Assembly: GCA_964392115.1 (NCBI GenBank)
Contig: CAYMOU010000110.1
Span: forward strand, 1 to 6,708
Direction of reading: 5' to 3'
Source of the DNA: CAYXWM01 sp964392115
GTDB taxonomy: Bacteria; Bacillota; Clostridia; Lachnospirales; WRBF01
DNA length: 6,708 nucleotides
Shown here: one piece after another, positions 1-5,216 of the stretch
How the letters are laid out: the number at the start of each line of letters is the position of its first letter
Position numbering within the stretch: position 1 is the stretch's first letter
Made by a program: the position numbers and the translations under genes
Notes under the pieces: generated by a model
Told to the model about the DNA's origin: nothing
The model's input: the letters and a program-made list of their open reading frames with translations, nothing else
Database searches by the model: none

Positions 1-5
1 ATATT

Positions 6-425
6 ATGGCAAACAAAATTCGTCTGCGTATAGTTACTCCGGTACGTAGTATGTTTGATGAAGAAGCGGAAATGGTCATTATGCGTGGAAAAGAAGGCGA
101 CTTAGGTGTTCTTGCCGGGCATATACCCCTGTCTGTGGTTCTGTCTTACGGACGTTTAAGAATCATGAACGATGGCAAAGAAAGCGTAGCCACCCTTTTC
201 GGCGGTTTCGCCGAAGTAACGCCCAACCAAGTTACCATACTTACCCAAGCCGCAGAATGGCCGGAAGAAATTGACGTGGAACGTGCCACAAAAGCTAAAG
301 AACGTGCGGAACAACGCCTTAAACAAAGCGACGGTTCCGTTAATATCGAGCGTGCGGAACTTGCTCTCAGACGTGCCTTGGTACGCCTTGAAGTAAGCTC
401 TTATCCCATAACTCACGTTAAATAA
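6..425 (+). CDS. atpC: F1Fo ATP synthase epsilon subunit
   Basis: Epsilon subunit of the F-type ATP synthase, part of the central stalk on the cytoplasmic face of the membrane; it couples rotation to catalysis and can inhibit ATP hydrolysis through its C-terminal helices. The 139-residue length is normal. Residues 1-85 match the N-terminal beta-sandwich (opening KIRLRIVTPVRSMFD, the GHIPL turn near 38-42, FGGFAEV near 65-71). Residues 88-133 are the charged two-helix C-terminal domain, ending in the typical RAELALRRALVRLEV pattern. The ATG lies five bases inside the window, so its ribosome site cannot be seen; the N-terminus aligns well with the family, so the gene is complete. atpC is normally the last gene of the atp operon, with atpD just upstream, presumably outside this window. 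No other atp gene follows, which fits an operon end. Confidence 0.97.
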   Translation: MANKIRLRIVTPVRSMFDEEAEMVIMRGKEGDLGVLAGHIPLSVVLSYGRLRIMNDGKESVATLFGGFAEVTPNQVTILTQAAEWPEEIDVERATKAKERAEQRLKQSDGSVNIERAELALRRALVRLEVSSYPITHVK

Positions 426-484
426 CAATCTTTTCTGACCATATTGGTTCGAAAGAACATCTAAATACAAGATAAAAAAATTAC

Positions 485-521
485 GGGTTGCTTTTATTGG
501 TTCATACAATAAGAGCAACCC
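485..521 (+). terminator. Stem-loop after atpC, possible weak terminator
   Basis: A 15-base-pair stem (485-499 with 507-521, one G-U pair) closes a 7-base loop between atpC and the thioesterase gene. Downstream on the plus strand only CTAATTTG follows, so this is not a textbook terminator. On the minus strand the stem is followed by GTAA and then seven Ts, which would be more terminator-like, but no minus-strand gene needs it. It may end or attenuate the atp transcript or protect its 3' end. It ends only 6 bases before the next gene's ribosome site at 528-534. The stem is certain; the role is inference. Confidence 0.45.
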
Positions 522-542
522 TAATTTGCGGAGGAAAACAAA

Positions 543-923
543 ATGGACGGTATTAAAGTAGGATTAACATTCGAAACCCAAAAAGTCATATCAAAACCCG
601 ACCTTGCCGATGCTTTCGGCAGCGGAAATTTGCCTGTGTTCGCAACACCCTGCATGGTTACCCAAATGGAAAATACCGCAATGCGTGCAGTTGCTCCTTT
701 GCTGACCGAAGGACAAACCACCGTGGGTACTGCCGTTAACATTCAACACACAGCACCCACCAAAGAAGGCGAAACCGTAATAGTAACAGCCGAATTAATC
801 GAAATTAACGGTCGTCTTCTAACCTTCGACTTAAAAGCCACCTGCAACGGAAAGCCCATAGGTCACGGCACACACACAAGAGCAATAATTGACTCTAAGC
901 GTTTTATGGAGAAGTTAGGGTAA
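543..923 (+). CDS. FlK-type hotdog-fold acyl-CoA thioesterase
   Basis: A 126-residue single-domain hotdog thioesterase resembling fluoroacetyl-CoA thioesterase FlK. It should hydrolyse a small acyl-CoA thioester in the cytoplasm; the natural substrate cannot be read from sequence. In FlK of Streptomyces cattleya the catalytic residues are Thr42, Glu50 and His76. Here Thr35 (in FATPCMV), Glu43 (in QMENTA) and His69 (in NIQHTAPT) have exactly the same spacings of 8 and 26. The VGTAVNIQHTAPT and GRLLTFDLKA stretches are also family hallmarks. GCGGAGG at 528-534 sits 8 bases before the ATG, a strong ribosome site. It follows atpC by 117 bases containing a hairpin; I found only a poor promoter match (TTGGTT at 444-449 with TACAAG at 466-471), so it may be read from the atp operon or from its own weak promoter. 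FlK-like proteins occur widely in bacteria with no fluoroacetate, so housekeeping acyl-CoA clearance is a safer guess than fluoroacetate resistance. Confidence 0.88.
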   Translation: MDGIKVGLTFETQKVISKPDLADAFGSGNLPVFATPCMVTQMENTAMRAVAPLLTEGQTTVGTAVNIQHTAPTKEGETVIVTAELIEINGRLLTFDLKATCNGKPIGHGTHTRAIIDSKRFMEKLG

Positions 924-925
924 GG

Positions 926-1020
926 ATAAAAACCTTAAGGGAGAAACCCTTCTTAATGATAAAGTCTTTTTGAAAGGGGTTTGGGTAAAACTTTTTCTTC
1001 AGAAAAAGTTTTACCCAAGG
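926..1020. repeat. Palindromic repeat-like block with 17-bp hairpin
   Basis: A noncoding block just after the thioesterase stop. It contains an 8-base palindrome CCTTAAGG (933-940), a small hairpin (937-941 with 947-951, loop AGAAA), and then a perfect 17-bp hairpin (981-997 with 1002-1018, loop TTCA) extended by one T-G pair. From memory, similar blocks (AAAGTCTTTTTGAAAGGGG followed by a long stem ending CTTTTTC) recur between genes in Clostridia genomes, so this could be a dispersed extragenic palindromic element. The hairpins are seen directly. The repeat status rests on recollection because only one copy lies in this window. Confidence 0.5.
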
Positions 1021-1028
1021 TCTACTTA

Positions 1029-1057
1029 CTGCAAATTTTTGAATTTGCAGTTTTTTT
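1029..1057 (+). terminator. Intrinsic terminator of the thioesterase transcript
   Basis: A 9-bp stem (CTGCAAATT at 1029-1037 with AATTTGCAG at 1042-1050) with a 4-base loop is followed immediately by seven Ts (1051-1057). This is a textbook Rho-independent terminator on the plus strand, though the stem is AT-rich. It lies 106 bases after the thioesterase stop and 11 bases after the 17-bp hairpin, and it isolates the upstream genes from the promoter that begins at 1061. Confidence 0.85.
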
Positions 1058-1060
1058 GTT

Positions 1061-1090
1061 TTGCCCTTTTGGTTTATTTTGTGATATACT
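1061..1090 (+). promoter_or_regulatory. Extended -10 sigma-A promoter for the USP/SEC-C/sua5 operon
   Basis: TTGCCC (1061-1066, weak -35) and TATACT (1085-1090, good -10) are separated by 18 bases. TG at 1082-1083, one base before the -10, makes it an extended -10 promoter. It sits directly behind the terminator at 1029-1057, a natural place for a new transcription unit. Transcription would start near 1097, giving a leader of about 400 bases before the TTG start at 1495. Confidence 0.6.
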
Positions 1091-1096
1091 GTTAAT

Positions 1097-1494
1097 GCTA
1101 TAAATAACCAAAATTATTTGTGGCTTTTATTTCCAATATACAGAAACAATATTCTGTTTATATAGCGTAACCGGAGTTGCGTTATATACTTACCGGAAAG
1201 TTTTAAAATCGGCTGAGCGGCAAGGCCCGCTTACATTTATATGGGAAAGTACATCAAAAAACTTCCGGTATTTCCGCTTTGCTTTATGACACTATATTTC
1301 CGGCTAACTTTGCAAAACGGCTTACAGCATAGGTACGGTAAAATTTTGGGTTTTAACGGAATTTACGAAACTCTTTCTTCAAAATAAAATTGCAGTCCGT
1401 TGAAGAAAGCTTCCGCAAAATTCAAATTTATTTTGCCGGCACCGGTGAAAGGCAGATGATATTTCCCCAACGAGCTATTTGAGGAGTGAAGTTA
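1097..1494 (+). promoter_or_regulatory. Long hairpin-rich leader, no gene recognised
   Basis: About 400 bases without a convincing gene, between promoter and USP start. Stems seen directly: 1141-1145 with 1152-1156; a 13-bp stem 1159-1171 with 1176-1188 (two G-U pairs, loop CGGA); a long-range stem 1191-1204 with 1258-1270 (13 pairs, one bulged A) that encloses a small GC-rich hairpin 1215-1220 with 1227-1232; a stem 1373-1381 with 1401-1409, closed further out by CGGAA 1357-1361 with TTCCG 1411-1415; and 1415-1421 with 1430-1436. I recognise no known riboswitch core, T-box or standard small RNA, and no attenuator T run precedes the gene. It could be a regulatory 5' leader, an unrecognised small RNA, or decayed sequence that folds by chance. 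Confidence 0.4.
1481..1486 (+). promoter_or_regulatory. Ribosome binding site that selects the TTG start
   Basis: GAGGAG at 1481-1486 lies 8 bases before the TTG at 1495. An in-frame GTG at 1486 would overlap this ribosome site and leave no spacing, so TTG 1495 is the better start. Confidence 0.75.
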
Positions 1495-1902
1495 TTGAGC
1501 AAAGATAAGAAGGTATTGGTCTGTATTACTCCGCAAACAAACAGTAAAAGATTGATAATAAAAGGAAGCGAATTGGCAAAATCTATAGAGGGATCCTTGC
1601 ACATTTTGCACGTGGAAAAGGGCGACAGCATTTTCCAGACCGAGCAATCGGCAGAACTGTTGCAGGAGTTGTTTAATTTCGGGTCTGAATTGGGCGGTAT
1701 AATCCACGCTATTTGCGGCGATAACGTGCCCAAGGCCTTAAAAAGATTCATCAAAATTAACAATATATCCCATATTGTTTTGGGTGCAACCTGCGAGCAA
1801 AAAGACGAAGTCAATACCAAAATGCGAAAACTAATGCCAAAATTGTCGGTGACTATACTTGAAAGAGAACAACCGAAAGAAACGGAGGACGAAAATGGCT
1901 GA
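1495..1902 (+). CDS. Stand-alone KdpD-like universal stress protein (USP) domain protein
   Basis: A 135-residue cytoplasmic protein made of one alpha/beta USP-like domain, closest in style to the USP domain inside the potassium sensor kinase KdpD. KKVLVCITPQ (5-14) is the first strand, SKRLIIKGSELA (17-28) the KdpD-like helix, SLHILHVE (34-41) the second strand and SHIVLGAT (92-99) the late strand. The canonical UspA ATP motif (G-2X-G-9X-G-S/T) is not visible after GAT, so nucleotide binding is uncertain. The last 12 residues are charged and probably disordered. TTG 1495 was preferred over GTG 1486 on ribosome-site spacing; the GTG would add only three residues. No kinase domain, sensor or transporter accompanies it. 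It overlaps the SEC-C gene by 8 bases, so the two are translated together. USP domains of KdpD bind c-di-AMP in some Firmicutes; whether this one does is inference. Function unknown. Confidence 0.82.
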   Translation: MSKDKKVLVCITPQTNSKRLIIKGSELAKSIEGSLHILHVEKGDSIFQTEQSAELLQELFNFGSELGGIIHAICGDNVPKALKRFIKINNISHIVLGATCEQKDEVNTKMRKLMPKLSVTILEREQPKETEDENG

Positions 1903-2395
1903 ATTATACGATGCATGGTTACAAAAAGCCTATAATAAAGAAGGATACACCAACGAGGATTTGTGGAAGGAATTTATGCCCCTGGAACAAGCGGTTTACG
2001 AGGACATTTTACGCAACAAAACCAACCGCATAGAGGGCACGGTTCAATCCCTGGGCGAAAAATTCGGTATGAGCAACGAATATGTTATAGGCTTCCTGGA
2101 CGGAATTAACGATTCCTTGGTGCAACCCTTTGACGTAAAAGAACTTACCGCCGAAAGCAACGTTGTGGCGGAAGTGGATTTTGAAAAGCTTTACAAAAAA
2201 ATGGTGGAATACAAGGCGGAACACCTTTACCTCCTGCCGGAATGGGACAATATCTACACTCCCGAAAAACGCAAGGAATTATTTTTGGAACAAAAGAAAT
2301 CCAAAACAGTCATTAATAATAGCAAAATAGGCCGCAACAAACCCTGCCCTTGCGGTTCTACCAAGAAATACAAGCAATGCTGTGGTGCTCTTTGA
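1895..2395 (+). CDS. SEC-C metal-binding motif protein
   Basis: A 166-residue soluble protein with a C-terminal SEC-C motif, the small zinc-binding module first known from the SecA C-terminus, where it contacts SecB and ribosomes. The motif GRNKPCPCGSTKKYKQCC (residues 146-163) has ligands Cys151, Cys153, Cys162 and Cys163 in the CXCX8CC arrangement. Residues 1-130 are mostly acidic and helical (EDLWKEF, YEDILRNK, YVIGFLDGINDSL), and I do not recognise them as a named domain; a basic, Lys-rich linker (131-146) leads to the motif. No signal peptide or membrane segment. ATG 1895 is chosen because GGAGG at 1884-1888 lies 6 bases upstream; an upstream extension to 1859 has no such support. The start overlaps the USP gene by 8 bases and the stop overlaps the sua5 start by 4, so all three are co-translated. 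The specific role is unknown; a link to ribosomes or protein targeting is only a guess from the motif. Confidence 0.88.
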   Translation: MAELYDAWLQKAYNKEGYTNEDLWKEFMPLEQAVYEDILRNKTNRIEGTVQSLGEKFGMSNEYVIGFLDGINDSLVQPFDVKELTAESNVVAEVDFEKLYKKMVEYKAEHLYLLPEWDNIYTPEKRKELFLEQKKSKTVINNSKIGRNKPCPCGSTKKYKQCCGAL

Positions 2396-3420
2396 GGACA
2401 GAATTCATTAAACCGGATATAAATAATTGTAACTACGCCATGGAAAAAGCCGCTGAAATCCTAAGAAATGAGGGACTGGTGGCTTTTCCCACGGAGACCG
2501 TTTATGGGCTTGGTGCAAACGCTTTAAGCCCGGCGGCCGTAAAGAAAATTTTTCTGGCTAAGGGTCGCCCAAGTGACAATCCTTTGATAATCCATGTGGC
2601 AGACATTAATATGCTAAAAGAGTTAACGGCGGAAATACCACCCCAAGCGGAACTTGCCCTAAAACATTTCTGCCCAGGCCCTTTGACTTTAGTGCTGAAA
2701 AAAAGCAAGTCAGTTCCCTATGAAGTAACCGCCGGTTTGGAGACCGTTGCCCTTCGTATACCCAAAAACCCTTGGGCACAGCTTCTGATAAAAACTGCCG
2801 GTCTACCCATAGCCGCACCATCCGCAAACAGTTCCGGCAAACCCAGTCCCACAAGGGCATCTCACGTTTTATACGACCTTGACGGAAAAATTGATATGAT
2901 TTTAGACGGCGGAGCCTGTGAAGAGGGCATAGAATCCACAATTGTTGATTTCTCCACGGACAAGCCCTGTATACTGCGCCCGGGTACGGTAACCGCCGAA
3001 ATGCTTAAATCCGTTGGAATCCGCCTTTTCGAAAGCAAACCCGGCGGTCACGCTCCAAAAGCCCCGGGTATGAAATATACCCACTACAAACCCAAGGCAC
3101 AAATAACCGTTATTAAAGGCGAGCCGTCAGCCGTATCCGAAAAGATACGCCTGTTGGTATCCCAAAGCACAAAACCTACGGGTATACTATGTTCAGAACA
3201 GAACCAACACCTTTACCAAAACATAAACGTTCCCGTCATAGTGGCCGGCGATACGGACAAACCACACACCATAGCCTCAAATCTTTACAAATTATTACGT
3301 CGTTTTGACAAAGAGGGCATAGAAACAGTATTTTCCGAAAGTTTTCACGACAATCCTTTGGGAATTGCTATAATGAACCGCTTGAACAAGGCAGCCGGCG
3401 GTAGTATAATTGAAATTTAG
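2392..3420 (+). CDS. ywlC: L-threonylcarbamoyladenylate synthase, Sua5/YwlC type
   Basis: Makes threonylcarbamoyl-AMP from threonine, bicarbonate and ATP, the first step of t6A37 modification on tRNAs reading ANN codons; the TsaB/TsaD/TsaE complex then transfers the group. The 342-residue, two-domain form is Sua5 rather than short TsaC. The YrdC domain spans about 13-200, with AFPTETVYGLGANAL (31-45), KGRPSDNPLIIH (57-68), PGPLTLVL (95-102), SANSSGKPSPT (144-154) and the GIESTIVDF segment (179-187). The Sua5 linker PGMKYTHYKPKA (225-236), which closes over the active site, is intact and is followed by the C-terminal domain (237-342). I chose TTG 2392 because it overlaps the SEC-C stop by four bases and gives the usual family N-terminus (MRTEFIKPD). 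ATG 2377 and TTG 2350 would add 5 and 14 residues inside the SEC-C gene. No strong ribosome site is seen, so translation probably depends on coupling to the SEC-C gene. Confidence 0.94.
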   Translation: MRTEFIKPDINNCNYAMEKAAEILRNEGLVAFPTETVYGLGANALSPAAVKKIFLAKGRPSDNPLIIHVADINMLKELTAEIPPQAELALKHFCPGPLTLVLKKSKSVPYEVTAGLETVALRIPKNPWAQLLIKTAGLPIAAPSANSSGKPSPTRASHVLYDLDGKIDMILDGGACEEGIESTIVDFSTDKPCILRPGTVTAEMLKSVGIRLFESKPGGHAPKAPGMKYTHYKPKAQITVIKGEPSAVSEKIRLLVSQSTKPTGILCSEQNQHLYQNINVPVIVAGDTDKPHTIASNLYKLLRRFDKEGIETVFSESFHDNPLGIAIMNRLNKAAGGSIIEI

Positions 3421-3563
3421 AAGAGGAAAATTAATTTTGCAGGCGGTATATGCCCAAAAGCGCACTTTTTCCGTATATAAAGGCTTGCAAACTTGATTTA
3501 CGCTTATTTATATTTCGGACTGCATATTGTTTACGGATTATTCGGTATAAAAACGGGTGATTT
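3421..3563 (+). other. Spacer between sua5 and ywlE with a possible tiny reading frame
   Basis: A 143-base AT-rich gap with no terminator that I can see, so ywlE may belong to the sua5 transcript. GAGG at 3423-3426 stands 10 bases before a TTG at 3437 that opens a 19-residue frame ending at 3496 (begins MQAVYAQKRT). This may be chance or a leader peptide; nothing identifies it as a gene. No clear sigma-A promoter was found here. Confidence 0.3.
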
Positions 3564-4001
3564 ATGAAAATTTTGTTTGTTTGTACGGGAAACACCTGCC
3601 GTAGTCCCATGGCCAAGGTTATGGCACAAGCTTTGTTTAACGAAGCCGGGCTTGGAATAGAAACGGATTCCGCCGGAACAGCCGTTTTTGCCCAATGCCC
3701 TGCTTCGAAAAATGCCGTAAAAGCTATGGAAATGCAAAATCTTGACCTGTCGGGACATATTTCCAAGCAGATTACCGAGGAAATGCCGGACCGGTTTGAC
3801 CTTGTGTTGACCATGACCAAGGGCCACAAAAACAGTCTGCTTGCCTTCTCTCACAGCCCGAAAATTTTTACCCTTTCTGAATATATAGAGACGGACGCCG
3901 ATGTTTGCGACCCCTACGGCGGAGATTTGCAAACTTATCTGGACTGTGCCCGGCAAATCAAAGGTATGCTTGAATTGTTGTGCAAGAAGCTGTCAAAATA
4001 A
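3564..4001 (+). CDS. ywlE: Low-molecular-weight protein arginine phosphatase, YwlE type
   Basis: A 145-residue cytoplasmic phosphatase of the LMW-PTP fold. The P-loop CTGNTCRS (7-14) has nucleophile Cys7 and Arg13, and general acid Asp116 sits in DPYGG (116-120). Thr11 replaces the Ile found in classical tyrosine phosphatases (CLGNICRS); in Bacillus subtilis YwlE this Thr is the residue that favours phospho-arginine. The expected role is removal of the phospho-arginine marks that McsB places on proteins for ClpCP degradation. SAGTAVFA (36-43) and LTMTKGHK (82-89) also match YwlE. The ATG is preceded by GGGTGAT (3555-3561), which pairs with the 16S rRNA tail beyond the usual GGAGG core. Sua5 and YwlE genes are also neighbours in Bacillus (ywlC, ywlE), supporting both names. 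mcsB and clpC are not in this window. A Wzb-like tyrosine phosphatase role, perhaps with the envelope gene next door, is the alternative; Thr11 argues against it. Confidence 0.93.
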   Translation: MKILFVCTGNTCRSPMAKVMAQALFNEAGLGIETDSAGTAVFAQCPASKNAVKAMEMQNLDLSGHISKQITEEMPDRFDLVLTMTKGHKNSLLAFSHSPKIFTLSEYIETDADVCDPYGGDLQTYLDCARQIKGMLELLCKKLSK

Positions 4002-4027
4002 TTCAGATGATTTATTTCAGAAAAAAA

Positions 4028-4056
4028 GGGACAAACCTCTTTTGTCGTAATATAAT
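4028..4056 (+). promoter_or_regulatory. Sigma-A promoter for the tagO-type gene
   Basis: GGGACA (4028-4033) and a perfect TATAAT (4051-4056) are separated by 17 bases. Transcription would begin near 4063, about 70 bases before the TTG start. A 6-bp inverted repeat, GACAAA (4030-4035) and TTTGTC (4041-4046), covers part of the -35 and spacer and could be an operator, though it is short. Confidence 0.65.
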
Positions 4057-4063
4057 GTAACTA

Positions 4064-4098
4064 GGGATGCGCTGACAGAAATCATTCTGTTAAATCCC
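4064..4098 (+). other. Leader hairpin upstream of the tagO-type gene
   Basis: GGGAT (4064-4068) pairs with ATCCC (4094-4098), and within it ACAGAA (4075-4080) pairs with TTCTGT (4085-4090) around a four-base loop. The hairpin would lie at the very 5' end of the mRNA, a place where stems often stabilise transcripts. No T run follows, so it is not a terminator. Confidence 0.45.
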
Positions 4099-4120
4099 AA
4101 ACTGCAAAAGAGTGCTTAAA

Positions 4121-4125
4121 AGGAG
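4121..4125 (+). promoter_or_regulatory. Ribosome binding site that selects the TTG start
   Basis: AGGAG at 4121-4125, with 8 bases to TTG 4134, is an ideal ribosome site and supports the non-ATG start of the membrane transferase. Confidence 0.75.
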
Positions 4126-4133
4126 CGATTAAT

Positions 4134-5159
4134 TTGTCTCAAGAATGGTTGCTTTACATAACGTCGTTTGCCTGTGCATTCGGTATTTCGTTATTGGCAA
4201 CACCCTATGCCAAAAAGTTATCCGTCAAAGTCGGAGCCATAGATTACCCCAGAAGCCGTGGTATGCACAAAGAGCCTATTCCCAGAATGGGCGGTGTGGC
4301 TATAGTTTCGGGTTTTTTGGTTGCCATGCTTATTTTGATGCCCTTCGTGCCGGAGCTTAGAACCGTGCAATTTATAGGCTTCATAGTGGGTGCCTTGATA
4401 ATAGCTTTTTTGGGTGTTATGGACGATATTTATACCCTGCGTGCAAGGACGAAGTTGATTTTTCAGCTTTTGGCGGCCTTGGTTGTGGTATTGACCGGCA
4501 CACAAATAGACTTTGTGGAATGGCCCTTTGCCGCTAACCTTAATGCCTTTTCCGTGCCCATTACCCTTATTTGGATTATAGGCGTAACCAACGCCGTTAA
4601 CCTTATAGACGGTGTGGACGGCTTGGCGGCAGGTGTTTCCAGCATTTGTGCCATTTGTCTGATGTTCCTGTGCATACTGTCCGGCTTCCAACTGGCGGTT
4701 ATACTTACCGCTGCATTGGCAGGCAGTTGCTTTGGATTTTTACCCCGTAATTTCAGCCCGGCAGAGGTTATTATGGGTGACACCGGCGCCCTGTTTTTAG
4801 GATTTGTGCTTTCCACCAGCTCCATAATCGGAGTGTTTAAGGGTTATGCACTGCTTTCCGTGGTCATCGCCTTCTTTGCCTTGGCATTGCCTATTTTCGA
4901 CACACTTTTCGCCATGATACGCCGTCTTTTAAGCGGCAAATCCATCATGGAACCTGACAGGCAACACCTTCACCACAGGCTTATAGATTCGGGATATTCA
5001 CATTCCCAAGCCGTAATGATTTTATACGGAATAAGCCTGCTCTGCGGTATCGGTGCCATAGTCATAGCCTTAAAAGATATATGGGCTGTGCTGATAATGG
5101 CGGCCTTTGTCACAATTTTGGGTCTTATGCTGTTTGTATACAAACGCAGAACACATTAA
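4134..5159 (+). CDS. tagO: UDP-GlcNAc:undecaprenyl-phosphate GlcNAc-1-phosphate transferase, TagO/WecA type
   Basis: A 341-residue polytopic membrane enzyme of the MraY/WecA/TagO superfamily. It transfers a sugar-1-phosphate, probably GlcNAc-1-P, from its UDP form to undecaprenyl phosphate on the inner face of the membrane, starting a cell-wall polymer such as teichoic acid. About ten or eleven hydrophobic segments are visible. Conserved elements are present in order: the first cytoplasmic loop DYPRSRGMHKEPIPRMGG (37-54), the Mg-binding Asp pair GVMDD (94-98), NLIDGVDGLAAG (156-167), MGDTG (214-218) and DRQHLHHR (275-282). The DRQHLHHR form is the WecA/TagO signature; MraY proteins carry PIHHHFE instead, so this is not the peptidoglycan MraY. 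The start is TTG with a good ribosome site; the next ATG (codon 44) lies inside the conserved loop. It has its own promoter at 4028-4056 and is closed by the terminator at 5160-5190. No other wall-polymer gene lies beside it in this window, so the polymer cannot be named. Confidence 0.92.
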   Translation: MSQEWLLYITSFACAFGISLLATPYAKKLSVKVGAIDYPRSRGMHKEPIPRMGGVAIVSGFLVAMLILMPFVPELRTVQFIGFIVGALIIAFLGVMDDIYTLRARTKLIFQLLAALVVVLTGTQIDFVEWPFAANLNAFSVPITLIWIIGVTNAVNLIDGVDGLAAGVSSICAICLMFLCILSGFQLAVILTAALAGSCFGFLPRNFSPAEVIMGDTGALFLGFVLSTSSIIGVFKGYALLSVVIAFFALALPIFDTLFAMIRRLLSGKSIMEPDRQHLHHRLIDSGYSHSQAVMILYGISLLCGIGAIVIALKDIWAVLIMAAFVTILGLMLFVYKRRTH

Positions 5160-5190
5160 AAAAAGCGAGCCTTGTGGGTTCGCTTTTTTT
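5160..5190 (+). terminator. Intrinsic terminator, possibly bidirectional
   Basis: The stem 5164-5171 with 5177-5184 (one G-U pair, loop TTGTG) is followed by seven Ts (5184-5190) and preceded by seven As (5158-5164), beginning right at the tagO stop. It clearly ends the plus-strand transcript. In the minus direction the same stem would also have a T run and could serve the aldo/keto reductase gene, but the G-U pair becomes an A-C mismatch on that strand, so it should work less well that way. Confidence 0.9.
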
Positions 5191-5216
5191 GTGGCTTGAT
5201 ATAATCTAATAAATTG

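Noticed and set aside
1241..1387. A 48-codon plus-strand frame starting at ATG 1241 inside the long leader (begins MGKYIKKLPV)
   Set aside because: No ribosome site precedes it, its sequence recalls no family, and it lies across strong RNA stems. Chance is more likely than a gene.
1415..1436. Stem GCAAAAT with ATTTTGC as a transcription attenuator before the USP gene
   Set aside because: No T run follows the stem (CGGCACC comes next), so it cannot act as an intrinsic terminator.
1428..1916. Long minus-strand frame of 162 codons opposite the USP gene
   Set aside because: It mirrors the plus-strand USP frame, which has a recognisable family, a ribosome site and operon context; the minus-strand protein is rich in Ser, Cys and Ile and resembles nothing.
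4218..4825. Minus-strand frames opposite the tagO-type gene
   Set aside because: They are antisense to a well-conserved transmembrane enzyme with all its motifs and have no family features.
4134..5159. Calling the membrane transferase MraY of peptidoglycan synthesis
   Set aside because: The DRQHLHHR motif and NLIDGVDGLAAG wording fit WecA/TagO; the MraY PIHHHFE motif is absent and no mur genes flank it.
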